From assembly GCA_013177825.1 (NCBI GenBank), contig JABLXX010000006.1, forward strand, positions 1 to 64,000: a DNA stretch of 64,000 nucleotides, written 5' to 3'. The position numbers were made by a program, and so were the translations under genes. This DNA comes from Syntrophaceae bacterium (GTDB lineage Bacteria; Desulfobacterota; Syntrophia; Syntrophales; PHBD01). The notes under the pieces were generated by a model. It saw nothing but the letters and a program-made list of their open reading frames with translations, made no database searches and had not been told where the DNA came from. Positions 28,315-38,200 of this stretch are shown in pieces; the first letter of the stretch is position 1, and each line of letters opens with the position of its first letter.

Positions 28315-28347
28315 AAAGGCCGGGGGTCTTTCCAGCCCCCGACCTTT
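28315..28347. terminator. Bidirectional intrinsic terminator
   Basis: A run of A leads into a stem whose core is six perfect GC-rich pairs (28321-28326 with 28336-28341), extended outward through one mismatch by GG/CC and AAA/TTT. It separates the convergent coiled-coil and HD-GYP genes. Confidence 0.75.
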
Positions 28348-28384
28348 CACGCTGCCGTTGACAGCCGCAACAAACCGCAAACGT

Positions 28385-29923
28385 TCAAGACGGCTCCTTC
28401 AACTGATAGCCCTTTTCCCGAAACAGCCGGATACAGGCGTCGACCACATCCGCATCGAACCGTATTCCCCTGTATTCTCCAATCTCCGCGAGGGCCGCGT
28501 CGACGCCGAGAGCCGGGCGGTAGGGCCGGTGAGACGCCATCGATTCCACGGTATCCGCGACGGCCAGGATTCTCGATGAAAGCAGGATCTGCCCTTCTTT
28601 CAGGCCCTGCGGATAACCGGATCCGTCCATTCGCTCGTGGTGCTCCAGGACGGTCCGGGCGATTTCCCAGGGAAACTGGATCTCCCGCAAAATCCGAACA
28701 GCGGTTTCCGGGTGTTCGCGAATCAGCATCATTTCCATGTTGTTCAATCCCGCGGATTTACTGAGAATCTCGGCCGGAATCGACATTTTCCCGACATCGT
28801 GAACCATCCCGGCCATGCGGATTCCTTCCGTCTCTTCTTCGTCCAGGCTCAATTCACCGGCAATCGCACCCGCGAGATCGGCCACCCTCATCTGGTGCCC
28901 CGCCGTATAAGGATCCCTCTGTTCCACAACCCTCACCAGAACCTGAATCACTCCCCGCAGCGCCTGCTGAAGCCTGTCCATCCCCTCGCGGATCTTTTCC
29001 TCCGCTTGCTTCCGATCCGTGATGTCGACGACCCGTCCTTCGTAGAACAGGATCTCTCCCTCCCCATCCCGGATGACTCGGGATGTCAGCGATACCCAGA
29101 ACGGGCTTCCGTCTTTTCGCCGGTGCCGGACCTCCATGTCCCGGATCGACCCCTTCTCCTCCAGTTCGGCGTTGATCCGATCCCGGTCTTCCGCCAGACA
29201 GTAGACCTGCCGGTCGACGGAGAAAATGCCGTCAATCATTTCCTGCGGCGTTTCGTAGCCGTACATCCGGGCAAACGACGGATTGACGACGAGGAATCGA
29301 CCCTCCCGCGTACTCCGGTAGATCCCTTCCACCGCATTGGTGAACATGTCCCGGTACCGGGCTTCGCTGACCCTCAGGTTCCCCTCTACCAGCCTGCGCT
29401 CCCGGATTTCCCCCTCCAGCGAGCGATTCGCCTGTTCGAGATGAAGCATCTTCGCTTCCAGCTTCCGGATCAGCACCTCATTGTATTCCTTCAGGTAATC
29501 CGATTCCGGGAGTTTCATGTCCTTCTCGTCCGCAGGGGCTTTGGAATCGCTTTCCCGTTTCAGAAGAAAGGATGCGATCTCCCGAACCAGCGTTTCCGGA
29601 TCCAATGGTTTCACCAGGAAGCGATCCGCCCCGAGGTTCAGCGCAAAGGCTTCGTCCTTCGGGTCCGTATAGGTGGCGGTATAGAAAATGAAGGGGATCT
29701 TCTTCAGCCGCTCATCCCGTCTCCATTCCCGGCACAGGGTAAAACCGTCCATGACGGGCATCAGGATGTCCGAGACGATGATGTCGGGAGGACTGCGCCT
29801 AGCCTTCTCCAGGGCCTCCAGGCCGTTCACCGCGCTCTCCACCTCGCATCCGTTCCCTTTCAGAAGCACTTCGAGCATATAGAGATTCTGCTCCTGGTCG
29901 TCCACAATCAGGCACCGGTTCAT
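28385..29923 (-). CDS. Response regulator with PAS and HD-GYP output (c-di-GMP phosphodiesterase)
   Basis: 512 residues. Receiver (1-120, phosphoacceptor Asp52 in SDILMPVMDG), a coiled linker (about 135-170), a PAS module (about 180-305), then an HD-GYP domain (about 315-505). HD-GYP motifs are complete: GHQMRVADLAGAIA, MVHDVGKMSIP, HHERMDGSGYPQGL and ILAVADTVESMASHRPYR, so it should hydrolyse cyclic di-GMP. Its start overlaps the stop of the upstream receiver gene by four bases (ATGA), indicating coupled translation. The three-gene operon (kinase, receiver, HD-GYP) reads as one signalling unit. Confidence 0.93.
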   Translation of the reverse strand: MNRCLIVDDQEQNLYMLEVLLKGNGCEVESAVNGLEALEKARRSPPDIIVSDILMPVMDGFTLCREWRRDERLKKIPFIFYTATYTDPKDEAFALNLGADRFLVKPLDPETLVREIASFLLKRESDSKAPADEKDMKLPESDYLKEYNEVLIRKLEAKMLHLEQANRSLEGEIRERRLVEGNLRVSEARYRDMFTNAVEGIYRSTREGRFLVVNPSFARMYGYETPQEMIDGIFSVDRQVYCLAEDRDRINAELEEKGSIRDMEVRHRRKDGSPFWVSLTSRVIRDGEGEILFYEGRVVDITDRKQAEEKIREGMDRLQQALRGVIQVLVRVVEQRDPYTAGHQMRVADLAGAIAGELSLDEEETEGIRMAGMVHDVGKMSIPAEILSKSAGLNNMEMMLIREHPETAVRILREIQFPWEIARTVLEHHERMDGSGYPQGLKEGQILLSSRILAVADTVESMASHRPYRPALGVDAALAEIGEYRGIRFDADVVDACIRLFREKGYQLKEPS

Positions 29924-30315
29924 GAATCCACTCTCTTTCCCTGCGGCATCCCGGGCAGAAAACCGGCGATCTGGTCCATGAACGTGTCGGGATTGATCGG
30001 TTTTTCAATGTATCCCGAACAACCGGCGGCGATCGCCTTCTCCCGGTCGCCTACCATGGCGTAGGACGTGACGGCCACGATGGGGATTCCCTTGAGGACC
30101 GGATTGGTTTTGAATTCCCGCGCCACGGCGTAACCGTCCATCTCCGGAAGCTGGATATCGAGGAGAATCAGGTCGGGATTCTCCTGGAGCGCCAGTTCGA
30201 TTCCCTGCCGCCCGTCCCGGGCCTGCAGAACCTCCTGCCCGTTCCGGTTCAGAATGAATGTTAACAAATACAGGTTCTGCTCATTGTCCTCAATGATAAG
30301 AATCCTTGGTTTCAT
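29920..30315 (-). CDS. Single-domain response regulator (DivK-like)
   Basis: 131 residues of receiver only: acidic residues in IIEDNEQNLYLL, phosphoacceptor Asp53 in LLDIQLPEMDG, Thr in VAVTSYAM and Lys in YIEKPINPDTF. The E-D-N-E-x-N start is typical of DivK/multi-sensor-kinase partner receivers. It overlaps the kinase gene upstream by 26 bases and the HD-GYP gene downstream by four. ATG 30315 begins the receiver; the open frame to 30357 adds an Arg-rich stretch lying within the kinase gene. Confidence 0.92.
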   Translation of the reverse strand: MKPRILIIEDNEQNLYLLTFILNRNGQEVLQARDGRQGIELALQENPDLILLDIQLPEMDGYAVAREFKTNPVLKGIPIVAVTSYAMVGDREKAIAAGCSGYIEKPINPDTFMDQIAGFLPGMPQGKRVDS

Positions 30316-32248
30316 CGTTTTCCTCCTTTTTCCACGGCAGCGTGAACGTAAAAACACTTCCCCTGCCGGGACCTTCGCTTTCCGCCCGGATCCGCCCGCC
30401 CATCAGCTCGACCAGCCGCCGGCTGATGGAAAGTCCCAGGCCCGTTCCCTCGTATCGCCGGGTCAGCCCCGTCTCGATCTGGCGGAACGTTTCAAAAAGG
30501 CTCCCCATGTCCTCCGGTTTGATGCCGATACCCGTGTCCCGCACGCTGACAACGACTTCGTCGGAACGTCGCTCGCACCGGACATGGATTTCGCCGTTTT
30601 CCGTAAACTTGACCGCGTTGTTGACCAGGTTGATCAGAACCTGCTCCACTCTCCGCCGATCGTGAAAAAGCCGGTTCGCATCGGCGGGAACGGGATCCAC
30701 CCGGATCGGCAGGCCTTTTTTGTCGGCCAGGGGCCGCACCAGCTTGGCGACCGAGTCGACGGCTTCGCCCAGGTCGAACCACTCGGGCGACAGCTTCAGT
30801 TCCCCCGCCTCGATCTTTGAAATGTCGAGCACCTCGTTGATCAGTTGCAGGAGGTGATTGGAACTGTTGCGAACCATGCTCAACTGCTTCGCCTGCTCTT
30901 CATTGACGGGACCGGCGAGCCCCTGCAGCAGGATGCCCGTGAAACCGATGATGGAATTCAGCGGAGTTCGGAGTTCGTGGGACATGGAGGCAAGAAAGGC
31001 GGATTTCAGCCGGTCCGCGTCCTGGGCCTTGTCCCGCGCCCCGGCCAGTTCCTCGGTCCTCTCCTTCACCAGTTCCTCGAGGTGTTCCTGGTGGCGGATA
31101 AGGTTCCGCTCCGTATCCTGCAGGGCTTTCTGCGTGACATTCAGGGCCGTGATCATTTCGTTGAAGGACGTTCCCAGCATCCCGATCTCGTCCTTCGAGG
31201 TAATGCGGACCTGGCGGTTCAGGTCGGACGTCCTGGCAATCCGGGTCGTCTCTTCGTTCAGGTGATTGAGAGGGCGGATGACGAAGGCATTCAATCCCAG
31301 GAGGCTGAGAGCGCTGAGAAAGAGGAGGCCGAGGATCAGTCCCGCCGTCGTCAGGAGGATAGGAACCCGGATTTCCCGCTCGATCGCATCGACGGGAATC
31401 AGAACGGCGACCTTCCAGCCGATCCCCGCCATTTCCCGTGAAAACACATAAAGCCTGACTCCCTCGATCGCAACCGCATCCTCTCCCCGGCTGTCACTCA
31501 GCAGAATCTGCCCAAGCTCTTTTGAGTAGTCTCCGATCTTTGAAAACAGGAGGTCCCTGTTCTGGGAAGCCAGGACAATCCCTTTCCGGTCCACAAGGAG
31601 TATTCTGGATTCAGGCCCGACCTTGAAGTTGAGAATGTAGTCCGTGAGATTCGCCAATGTAACGTCCGCGCCTACGACCCCGTAAACATGATCGACGCTG
31701 TCGACCAGTGCCTTCACGATACCGATGTTGACGTCCTTGGTCGTAATGGAAGGATAGGGCTCGGTAATGACGACTCCGTCGGGGGACCGCTCGGCGTGCC
31801 TGTACCAGGGGCGCCTGCGGGGATCGAAGCGGGTCGGTCGCTCCCGCTTGTGGGAACGGACGAAGCTGCCGTTTGCCCGCCCCATGTAGACGGAATTCAC
31901 ATAGGGGTGGGTGACGCGATAGGCATTGAAGATATCGATGATCTTCTGTTCGGACGGCCCGATGCGGTATTGGAAGGTCCTTTCGTCGGCCTTCGTAAAG
32001 TTCGTGAAGTCCCCTTCATCCTTTGTGCAGACGATCCCGTTCTGCGCCAGGGTTCGCACATCGTTTTCCACCTCGTCGAAAAAGGCGCCGACGGAGAATG
32101 CGATATGGCGAAGCTGTTCCTGCGTATTCAAACGAATGGAACGAAACCGGTCCTCGCGGAGATGCTGATAGAGGAGGACTCCCAGCGTGGCCGTGATGGC
32201 CAGCGACGCCACACCGAAGAGAACCAGGAGTTTCCACTTGAGTTTCAT
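30290..32248 (-). CDS. Membrane sensor histidine kinase (Cache-HAMP-HisKA-HATPase)
   Basis: About 652 residues. N-terminal membrane helix (about 7-27), large periplasmic Cache-type sensor (for example DPRRRPWYRHAER, VVGADVTLANLTDYI, GIGWKVAVLIP), second helix (about 293-316), HAMP, coiled coil, then HisKA with H-box ASMSHELRTPLNSIIGF. The ATPase has N-box INLVNNAVKFTENG and G-boxes DTGIGI and GTGLGLSISRRLVELMGG. It likely phosphorylates the neighbouring receivers. ATG 32248 starts right before the membrane anchor; a GTG at 32299 would add 17 residues. No strong ribosome site is visible. Confidence 0.92.
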   Translation of the reverse strand: MKLKWKLLVLFGVASLAITATLGVLLYQHLREDRFRSIRLNTQEQLRHIAFSVGAFFDEVENDVRTLAQNGIVCTKDEGDFTNFTKADERTFQYRIGPSEQKIIDIFNAYRVTHPYVNSVYMGRANGSFVRSHKRERPTRFDPRRRPWYRHAERSPDGVVITEPYPSITTKDVNIGIVKALVDSVDHVYGVVGADVTLANLTDYILNFKVGPESRILLVDRKGIVLASQNRDLLFSKIGDYSKELGQILLSDSRGEDAVAIEGVRLYVFSREMAGIGWKVAVLIPVDAIEREIRVPILLTTAGLILGLLFLSALSLLGLNAFVIRPLNHLNEETTRIARTSDLNRQVRITSKDEIGMLGTSFNEMITALNVTQKALQDTERNLIRHQEHLEELVKERTEELAGARDKAQDADRLKSAFLASMSHELRTPLNSIIGFTGILLQGLAGPVNEEQAKQLSMVRNSSNHLLQLINEVLDISKIEAGELKLSPEWFDLGEAVDSVAKLVRPLADKKGLPIRVDPVPADANRLFHDRRRVEQVLINLVNNAVKFTENGEIHVRCERRSDEVVVSVRDTGIGIKPEDMGSLFETFRQIETGLTRRYEGTGLGLSISRRLVELMGGRIRAESEGPGRGSVFTFTLPWKKEENDETKDSYH

Positions 32249-32355
32249 CTTCGCCGAAACCGAATATGGGAAAGACGGCCGGGACTTCGACACACGCACC
32301 GGCGTTTCACACCTCCGGCATGGAACCGTCGAACCGTCCCGGGAAGCAGGGCATC

Positions 32356-33087
32356 TTACTTCTTCTTCGCCGCCGCCGCAAGCACGGGGAGGACCCGCCG
32401 GAAGCCCTCATCATGTTCCAGGAGGAAGGAGGCCTCCATCCCGGGGGTGCCGCCATCGATCATGAAGCTCTTGGTGGTCGTCAGGGCCGAAAGAGGCGCC
32501 TCCAGCAGGGTCGCGGCGATTGCCAGGGCCCGTTCAAGGACCTGTCCGTCTTCCGCGACCTCGCTGACAAGCCCCGTCCTCAGGGCCTCCTCGGCCCCCA
32601 TCGTCCGCCCCGACAGGCAGAGGTCCCGGGCGATTCCCTCCCCGACAATCCAGCGCAGGGGAGTATAGAGAACGGGGGAGCCGAACTTGATCTCCGGGTG
32701 GCCGAAAACGGCCGACCGCGCGCATATCCTTATATCGCAGAGTTTCGCCAGGTCGAATCCACCCGCCAGGGCGGGGCCGTTGACGGCGCCGATGACGGGT
32801 TTCGGGAATTTCCAGACATCCCGGTGATAGCGGGACGAGGTTGTGAAGATCTCCTCCGTCAGGGTCGGGTCGCGGAATTCCTTCAGGTCGAACCCGGCGC
32901 TGAAGGCGGCGCCGGCGCCCGTCATGACCAGAACGCCCACGGCGGGGTCTTCCTTCCACGCCTCCAGGCAGGCGGAGATTTCCTTCCGCATCCTGACGGA
33001 TATGGCATTCCGCAATTCCGGGCGATTCAGTGTAAGCACTCCCGCGCGGTCCGGCCGGATTTCCGCACGAATCGTCTCGAATTCCAT
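32356..33087 (-). CDS. Enoyl-CoA hydratase/isomerase family protein
   Basis: 243 residues of crotonase fold. The oxyanion-hole segments are GAGAAFSAGFDLKEF and GAVNGPALAGGFDLAKLCDIRI, followed by FGHPEIKFGS. The Glu in HPEIKFG aligns with a catalytic Glu of hydratases, so hydration, isomerisation or a related acyl-CoA reaction is likely. The C-terminus is Ala/Lys-rich. AAAGGAGG precedes ATG 33087. The frame remains open to 33204 through a palindromic sequence encoding a spurious-looking GADFKSAPW segment, which I exclude. Presumably acts in acid or benzoate-type beta-oxidation. Confidence 0.92.
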   Translation of the reverse strand: MEFETIRAEIRPDRAGVLTLNRPELRNAISVRMRKEISACLEAWKEDPAVGVLVMTGAGAAFSAGFDLKEFRDPTLTEEIFTTSSRYHRDVWKFPKPVIGAVNGPALAGGFDLAKLCDIRICARSAVFGHPEIKFGSPVLYTPLRWIVGEGIARDLCLSGRTMGAEEALRTGLVSEVAEDGQVLERALAIAATLLEAPLSALTTTKSFMIDGGTPGMEASFLLEHDEGFRRVLPVLAAAAKKK

Positions 33088-33138
33088 CCCTGTTCCTCCT
33101 TTCCGGTTCGCATAACTCCAGGCAGCGTTACAGATCCA

Positions 33139-33163
33139 GGGGGCAGATTTGAAATCCGCCCCC
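33139..33163. repeat. Short palindromic element
   Basis: A 25-base near-perfect palindrome: GGGGG, then GATTT, a central G, AAATC, then CCCCC, with two unpaired positions between blocks. In one frame it encodes GADFKSAP, a peptide I associate from memory with intergenic palindromic repeats that are mistranslated in gene predictions. A second small hairpin (CGGGT/ACCCG, about 33172-33186) follows. Only one copy was seen in this window. Confidence 0.45.
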
Positions 33164-33379
33164 AAACCCCTCGGGTCAACAACCCGAACCGACCATATCG
33201 TCATTACAGAGATTCAATTCCTTCTTGCAAACGCGCCGGGGGTCCTTTACAGTAACCCTCCGGCCGGGCGGCCGGGAAAGAATCTCAGATATCTTCCAGC
33301 ATATCAAGCACTTTAACAGACAATCCGGGATAAAGACACGCTATCCCGTGGTCACCATCCCGGCGGTAACGGTATCGAC

Positions 33380-34876
33380 ATGGACATTCGCATAGCAGGC
33401 TACAATGTGGACGCCGAGCTCCTGGAAAGCCTCCGGGAGGCCTTGCCGGAGAAGATGGAGCTGACACCGGAGACCGTTTCGGCGGCCTATGCCCGGATCA
33501 GCCGCAGCCCCAGAACCGTGGGTGAACTGCGGGCCTCGGCCCGCCTGGAAGTGGAAAAGGCCCGCCGGTCGAACCGGTCGATCGTCTTCGACATGGGCCA
33601 CAGCTCCGTTGCCGAGCACGCCGTCTTCAACCTGGACATCACGGGGATCTCCCGGCTCGTGGTGGAAGAGGTGGAGCGCTTCCGGCTTTGCTCCTACATG
33701 GAGAAGTCACAGCGCTATGTCCTGTTCCGGGACGACTTCGTCCGCCCCGAGGAAATCAGCCGGGCAGGGTTGTTGGAGCCTTACGTGGACACGATCCGCG
33801 CCCAGCAGAAGCTCTACGCTGAATTGTACGAAGCGCTCCGGCCCCTCATCTTCGAGCGCCATGCCGACCTGGCCGCGGAAGGGAAAAACCGGTCCCTCCT
33901 GGAGGGGTGGGCCAAAGAGGATGCCCGGTACGTCATCGCCCTGGCCACGGAGACACAGCTCGGCCTGACCGCCAACGCCCGGAACCTGGAACTCATGATC
34001 CGGCGCCTTGCCGCGTCTCCCCTGGCGGAGGCGGCCGACTGCAGCCGGCGCATCCTGGAAGCCGTCCGACCGGTCGCCCCCTCCCTGATCCGCTATACCG
34101 AAGCCACGGAATACGACCGGCTGACCCGGGAAGAGCTCCGGCGGGAGGGGGACGTTCTGGCCGACGGAAACACCGGGAAAGGTATACCCCGCGCAAGAAC
34201 GCGGGAAGTCTCCCTGGTCCACGCCACGCCCGATGCGGACGGACAGACGGTGGCGGCCCTCCTGTTTGCCTCGACCCGCTGGCCCCTGGTCCGTTGCATC
34301 GAGGAAGCGGACCGAATGGGGCCGGACGGCCGGAAGGAATGGATCCGCAAAGCCCTTTACCGCATGCAGTCCCATGACGCGGCCCTTCGGGAATTCGAGT
34401 TTCCGGAGCTGGTTTTCGATCTGGTCGTGAGCGCCTCCTGCTTTGCGCAACTGAAGAGGCACCGCATGGCCACGCTGATCGCCCAGGATTACGATCCTTC
34501 GCTGGGAGTAACGATTCCCCGGGCGATCCGCGAGGCGGGAATGGAGGAACGGTTTCTGGAAGTCATGCGGCAGACGGAGAAAACCTACTTCAGGATCCGG
34601 AAAGCGGCGCCCGCCGCCGCCCCCTACATCCTGACCAATGCCCACCGGCGGAGGGTTTGCCTGAAGCTGAACGCCCGGGAGCTGTACCACCTGGCCCGCA
34701 TGCGCTCCGACGGACACGCCCAGTGGGACATCCGGAACATAAGCGACGGGATGCTGGCGCTGGCCCGGAAGATAATGCCCCTGACCATGATGCTGGCTGC
34801 AGGCAAGGACGATTTCTCCAGGACCTGCGAAAAGACCTTCGGCAAGTCCGGGGGTGAAGGAAAGCGGAAAAAATGA
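33380..34876 (+). CDS. Tandem ThyX-fold (flavin-dependent thymidylate synthase-like) protein
   Basis: 498 residues made of two ThyX-like domains (about 1-240 and 245-490). The first shows GHSSVAEHAVFNLDITGISRLVVEEVERFRLCSYMEKSQRY, where the usual RHR is changed to RFR. The second keeps FAQLKRHRMATLIAQDYD and the C-terminal LNARELYHLARMRSDGHAQWDIR. Canonical ThyX, which makes dTMP from dUMP using FAD and methylene-tetrahydrofolate, is a single ~220-residue domain. The double form may be a non-canonical thymidylate synthase or have another flavin role. The start is the first in-frame ATG; ribosome site weak. The stop overlaps the next gene. Confidence 0.85.
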   Translation: MDIRIAGYNVDAELLESLREALPEKMELTPETVSAAYARISRSPRTVGELRASARLEVEKARRSNRSIVFDMGHSSVAEHAVFNLDITGISRLVVEEVERFRLCSYMEKSQRYVLFRDDFVRPEEISRAGLLEPYVDTIRAQQKLYAELYEALRPLIFERHADLAAEGKNRSLLEGWAKEDARYVIALATETQLGLTANARNLELMIRRLAASPLAEAADCSRRILEAVRPVAPSLIRYTEATEYDRLTREELRREGDVLADGNTGKGIPRARTREVSLVHATPDADGQTVAALLFASTRWPLVRCIEEADRMGPDGRKEWIRKALYRMQSHDAALREFEFPELVFDLVVSASCFAQLKRHRMATLIAQDYDPSLGVTIPRAIREAGMEERFLEVMRQTEKTYFRIRKAAPAAAPYILTNAHRRRVCLKLNARELYHLARMRSDGHAQWDIRNISDGMLALARKIMPLTMMLAAGKDDFSRTCEKTFGKSGGEGKRKK

Positions 34877-35082
34877 CCGGGACCGACGTTGTCTGCTCCG
34901 TATGCAGGCAGGCAGATTTTTTCGTCTCCTGCATCGACTGCCGCGTTCCCCTCTGTGAAGGCTGTGCCTGCTTCGAGCTGCTCGCGGAAGGGTGCGGCAC
35001 GGTGGTGCCTGCCTATTTCTGTCCGAAATGCGCCGTCGATCCCCTGGTCAATCCGAATGCCGCTTTTCGAGATGATTTCTGA
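34873..35082 (+). CDS. Small cysteine-rich zinc-finger protein
   Basis: 69 residues with paired cysteines in several CxxC-like units: CSVC, CIDC, CEGCAC and CPKC, plus a Cys in AEGCGTV. This spacing suggests one or two B-box or zinc-ribbon-like knuckles. The start codon overlaps the ThyX-like stop by four bases (ATGA), implying translational coupling. That overlap is the main reason for treating such a short frame as real. No family was recognised; a partner or accessory of the upstream protein is plausible. Confidence 0.7.
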   Translation: MTGTDVVCSVCRQADFFVSCIDCRVPLCEGCACFELLAEGCGTVVPAYFCPKCAVDPLVNPNAAFRDDF

Positions 35083-35290
35083 AACCACAGCCTTCCGCCA
35101 TTCATAACATCTGATGCTTTTGGCCTATGCGGGTTCCTACCTATAGAAAACATTCGTACTTTTGGACGATTGTCTTTTCTATCGCCCCTTCATAAACGGA
35201 CAGAAAAAAGATATGCTGCGAAATCATTTCATCGGCAGACGGTTGATCCTTTAGCAGGCTCCCTTCACTCGGCAGTATGAAGGACGGGAA

Positions 35291-38200
35291 ATGAAATCTC
35301 TCGGTATCTGCATCGGCGCATCGACTCTATCCGCTGTGGAACTCCTGCCATCTGACGGTGGCGGCTTCCGGGAAGGCCTTGTGGTAAACAGCGCCCACGC
35401 GGGAAATCCGCGGGAGGCCGTTCGGGCGATTCTCGACCGGTACCGGACCGGCGAAGACTGCCGGGTGGCCGTGACGGGCCGCAAGTTCCGGGGGCTCCTG
35501 AACCTGTCGTCGATCTCGGAGCCGGAGGCGGTCGAACAGGCCGTCCGCGTCTCGGTTCAGGGAAACGGGTCCTTCGATGCCGTCGTCAGCGCCGGCGGCG
35601 AGACCTTCATGGTCTATCGCATCGACGGGAACGGGCGGATCTGCGGCATCAACACGGGCAACAAGTGCGCCTCCGGGACGGGGGAATTCTTCCTCCAGCA
35701 GATCCGGAGGCTCGGGCTCAGCCTTCCGGAGGCGCTGCCCCTGGCCCGGACGGGCGATCCTTACCGGGTCTCCGGCCGCTGCAGCGTCTTCTGCAAGAGC
35801 GACTGCACCCACGCCGCCAACAAGGGCATCCCCAAGGGCAGGATCACCGCGGGGCTCTGCCAGATGATGGCGGGCAAGATCCTGGAGCTGCTCCGGCAGA
35901 CGGCCCGGGAAAACATCCTCCTGGTGGGCGGCGTCTCCCGGAACGAAGTGCTCCTGGAAATCCTGCGCCGGGAGATCCGGAATGTCGTTGTCCCCCCGCA
36001 GGCCGCCTGGTTCGAGGCCTGGGGAGCCGCCCTCTGGGCCCTGGAAAACGACGCGACCCCGCTGCCTGAAGCCGGCTCCCTGTTCCGGCCGGAGCACCGG
36101 TCTTTCCACTACCTGCCTCCCCTGGCCGACTCCGAAGCCAGGGTGTCTTTTCAGAATAATGGAACGGAGAGCGCGCCGGTGGGTGGCGAGGCGATCCTCG
36201 GCCTCGACGTCGGCTCGACCACCACCAAGGCCGTGATCATGCAGATCGCCGACAGCCGGATCCTGGCCTCGGTGTATCTCCGGACCGGTGGCGACCCGGT
36301 TGCGGCCTGCCGCGCCTGCTACGCCGAACTCGCCCGGCAGATGGACGGGCAGGGGACTCCCGTCCGGATCACGGGCCTCGGCGTCACGGGCTCGGGCCGC
36401 CAGATCGCTGCGCTCCATGCCGGAACGAGCGGCATCGTCAACGAGATCATCGCCCACGCCACCGCCGCCCGTTACTTCGACCCGGACGTGGACACTCTCT
36501 TCGAAATCGGCGGCCAGGACGCCAAATACACGCATCTCGTCAACGGCGTTCCCATGGACTACGCCATGAACGACGCTTGCAGCGCCGGAACGGGATCGTT
36601 CCTGGAGGAGGCGGCCCTGGAAACGCTGGGCGTCGCCATGGAGGACATCGGCCCCCTGGCCCTGGAGGGGAGCCGCCCTCCCAATTTCAATGACCAGTGC
36701 GCCGCTTTCATCTCGAGCGACATCAAGAACGCCCTCCATGAAGGCATCGGCCAAAAGGACATCCTGGCCGGGCTCGTCTACTCGATCGCCATGAACTACA
36801 ACGTGCGGGTCAAGGGAAACCGGCCCGTCGGCAGGCGCGTCTTCATGCAGGGCGGCGTCTGCTACAACCGGGCCGTACCGATGGCCATGGCGGCACTCGC
36901 GGGCAGAGACATCGTGGTCCCCCCGGAGCCGGGCCTCATGGGGGCCTTCGGCGTCGCCCTGGAGGTGGTGGACCGTCAGCGCCGAGGACTCCTGGAGCCG
37001 GAGGAGTACATCCTGGAAGACCTGCGGGACCGCGACTTCTCCCACGAAGCCTCCTTCGTCTGCAAGGGGGGCGCCCGGGAAAAATGCGACCGGAAATGCG
37101 AGATCTCCCGGGTCCGAATCGGCGGCAAGGTGTTTCCGTTCGGCGGAGCCTGCAACCGCTGGTACAACCTGCGGATCCACCGCGACACCGAGGACACGCC
37201 GAATCTGGCCGCGGTCTATGAAAGCCGGATCCATCCTGCGTCCGCCCTTGCGGCGGAGAAGACGGCGGGGACGCACACCGTCGGTCTCAACCGGTCTTTC
37301 CACGTCCACGCCTGCGCACCCCTCTTCCGAACCTTTTTCCGCCGCCTCGGCTTCGATCCGATCCTGCCGGAGAAACCCGAGCCGGACGGGATGGAGGCCC
37401 GGGGAGCAGCCTTCTGCTACCCCGCGGAGCTGGCCCACGGCTTCTTCCTCGACCTCCTCAACCGGGAGCCCGACTTCCTGTTCCTGCCCCACGTGCGGGA
37501 CCTGCCGGCACAGCCGGGGGCGCCCCGGAGTACCACCTGTCCCGTCACGCAGGCGGAGCCCTATGTCCTGGCGACGGCCTTCGGGGAGCACCCCGTCTTC
37601 CGCCGCCTGCAGTCGGAAAAGCGGATCCTTTCGCCACTCCTGGATTTCACAGGCGGATGGGGAGGGGCGGAAGAGGCCTTCGTTCAGATCGGCAGGGATC
37701 TCGGAGCCACGGCCCGGAAAAGCCGTTTTGCCTTCCGGGAGGCCCAGGAGGAGCAGCGGAGAACGACGGAGGAACTCCTCGCGGAGGGACGGAAATTTCT
37801 GGAAGAACTGGAAGGGCGGCCGGACCGGTTCGCCGTGGTTCTCCTGGGCCGCGCATACAACACCTGTGTTCCCGAGGCCCACCTCAGCATCCCTCAGAAG
37901 TTCGCCACCCGAGGCATTCCCGTCATTCCCTGCGGGATGCTGCCTCCGGGCGAATTCCCGCCGGATCCCGGCATGTACTGGGCCGCCGGCCAGACGATCC
38001 TGCAGGCGGCACGGAAGATCCGGGAGCATCCCCAGCTCTTCGGCTGTTACATCATGAACTTTTCCTGTGGTCCTGACTCTTTTCTCCTCGGGGACGCACG
38101 CCGCATCATGGGTCGCAAGCCCTTCCTCGTTCTGGAGCTGGACAGCCATACGGCCGACGCGGGCCTTGAGACACGCATCGAGGCGTTTCTCGACATCATC

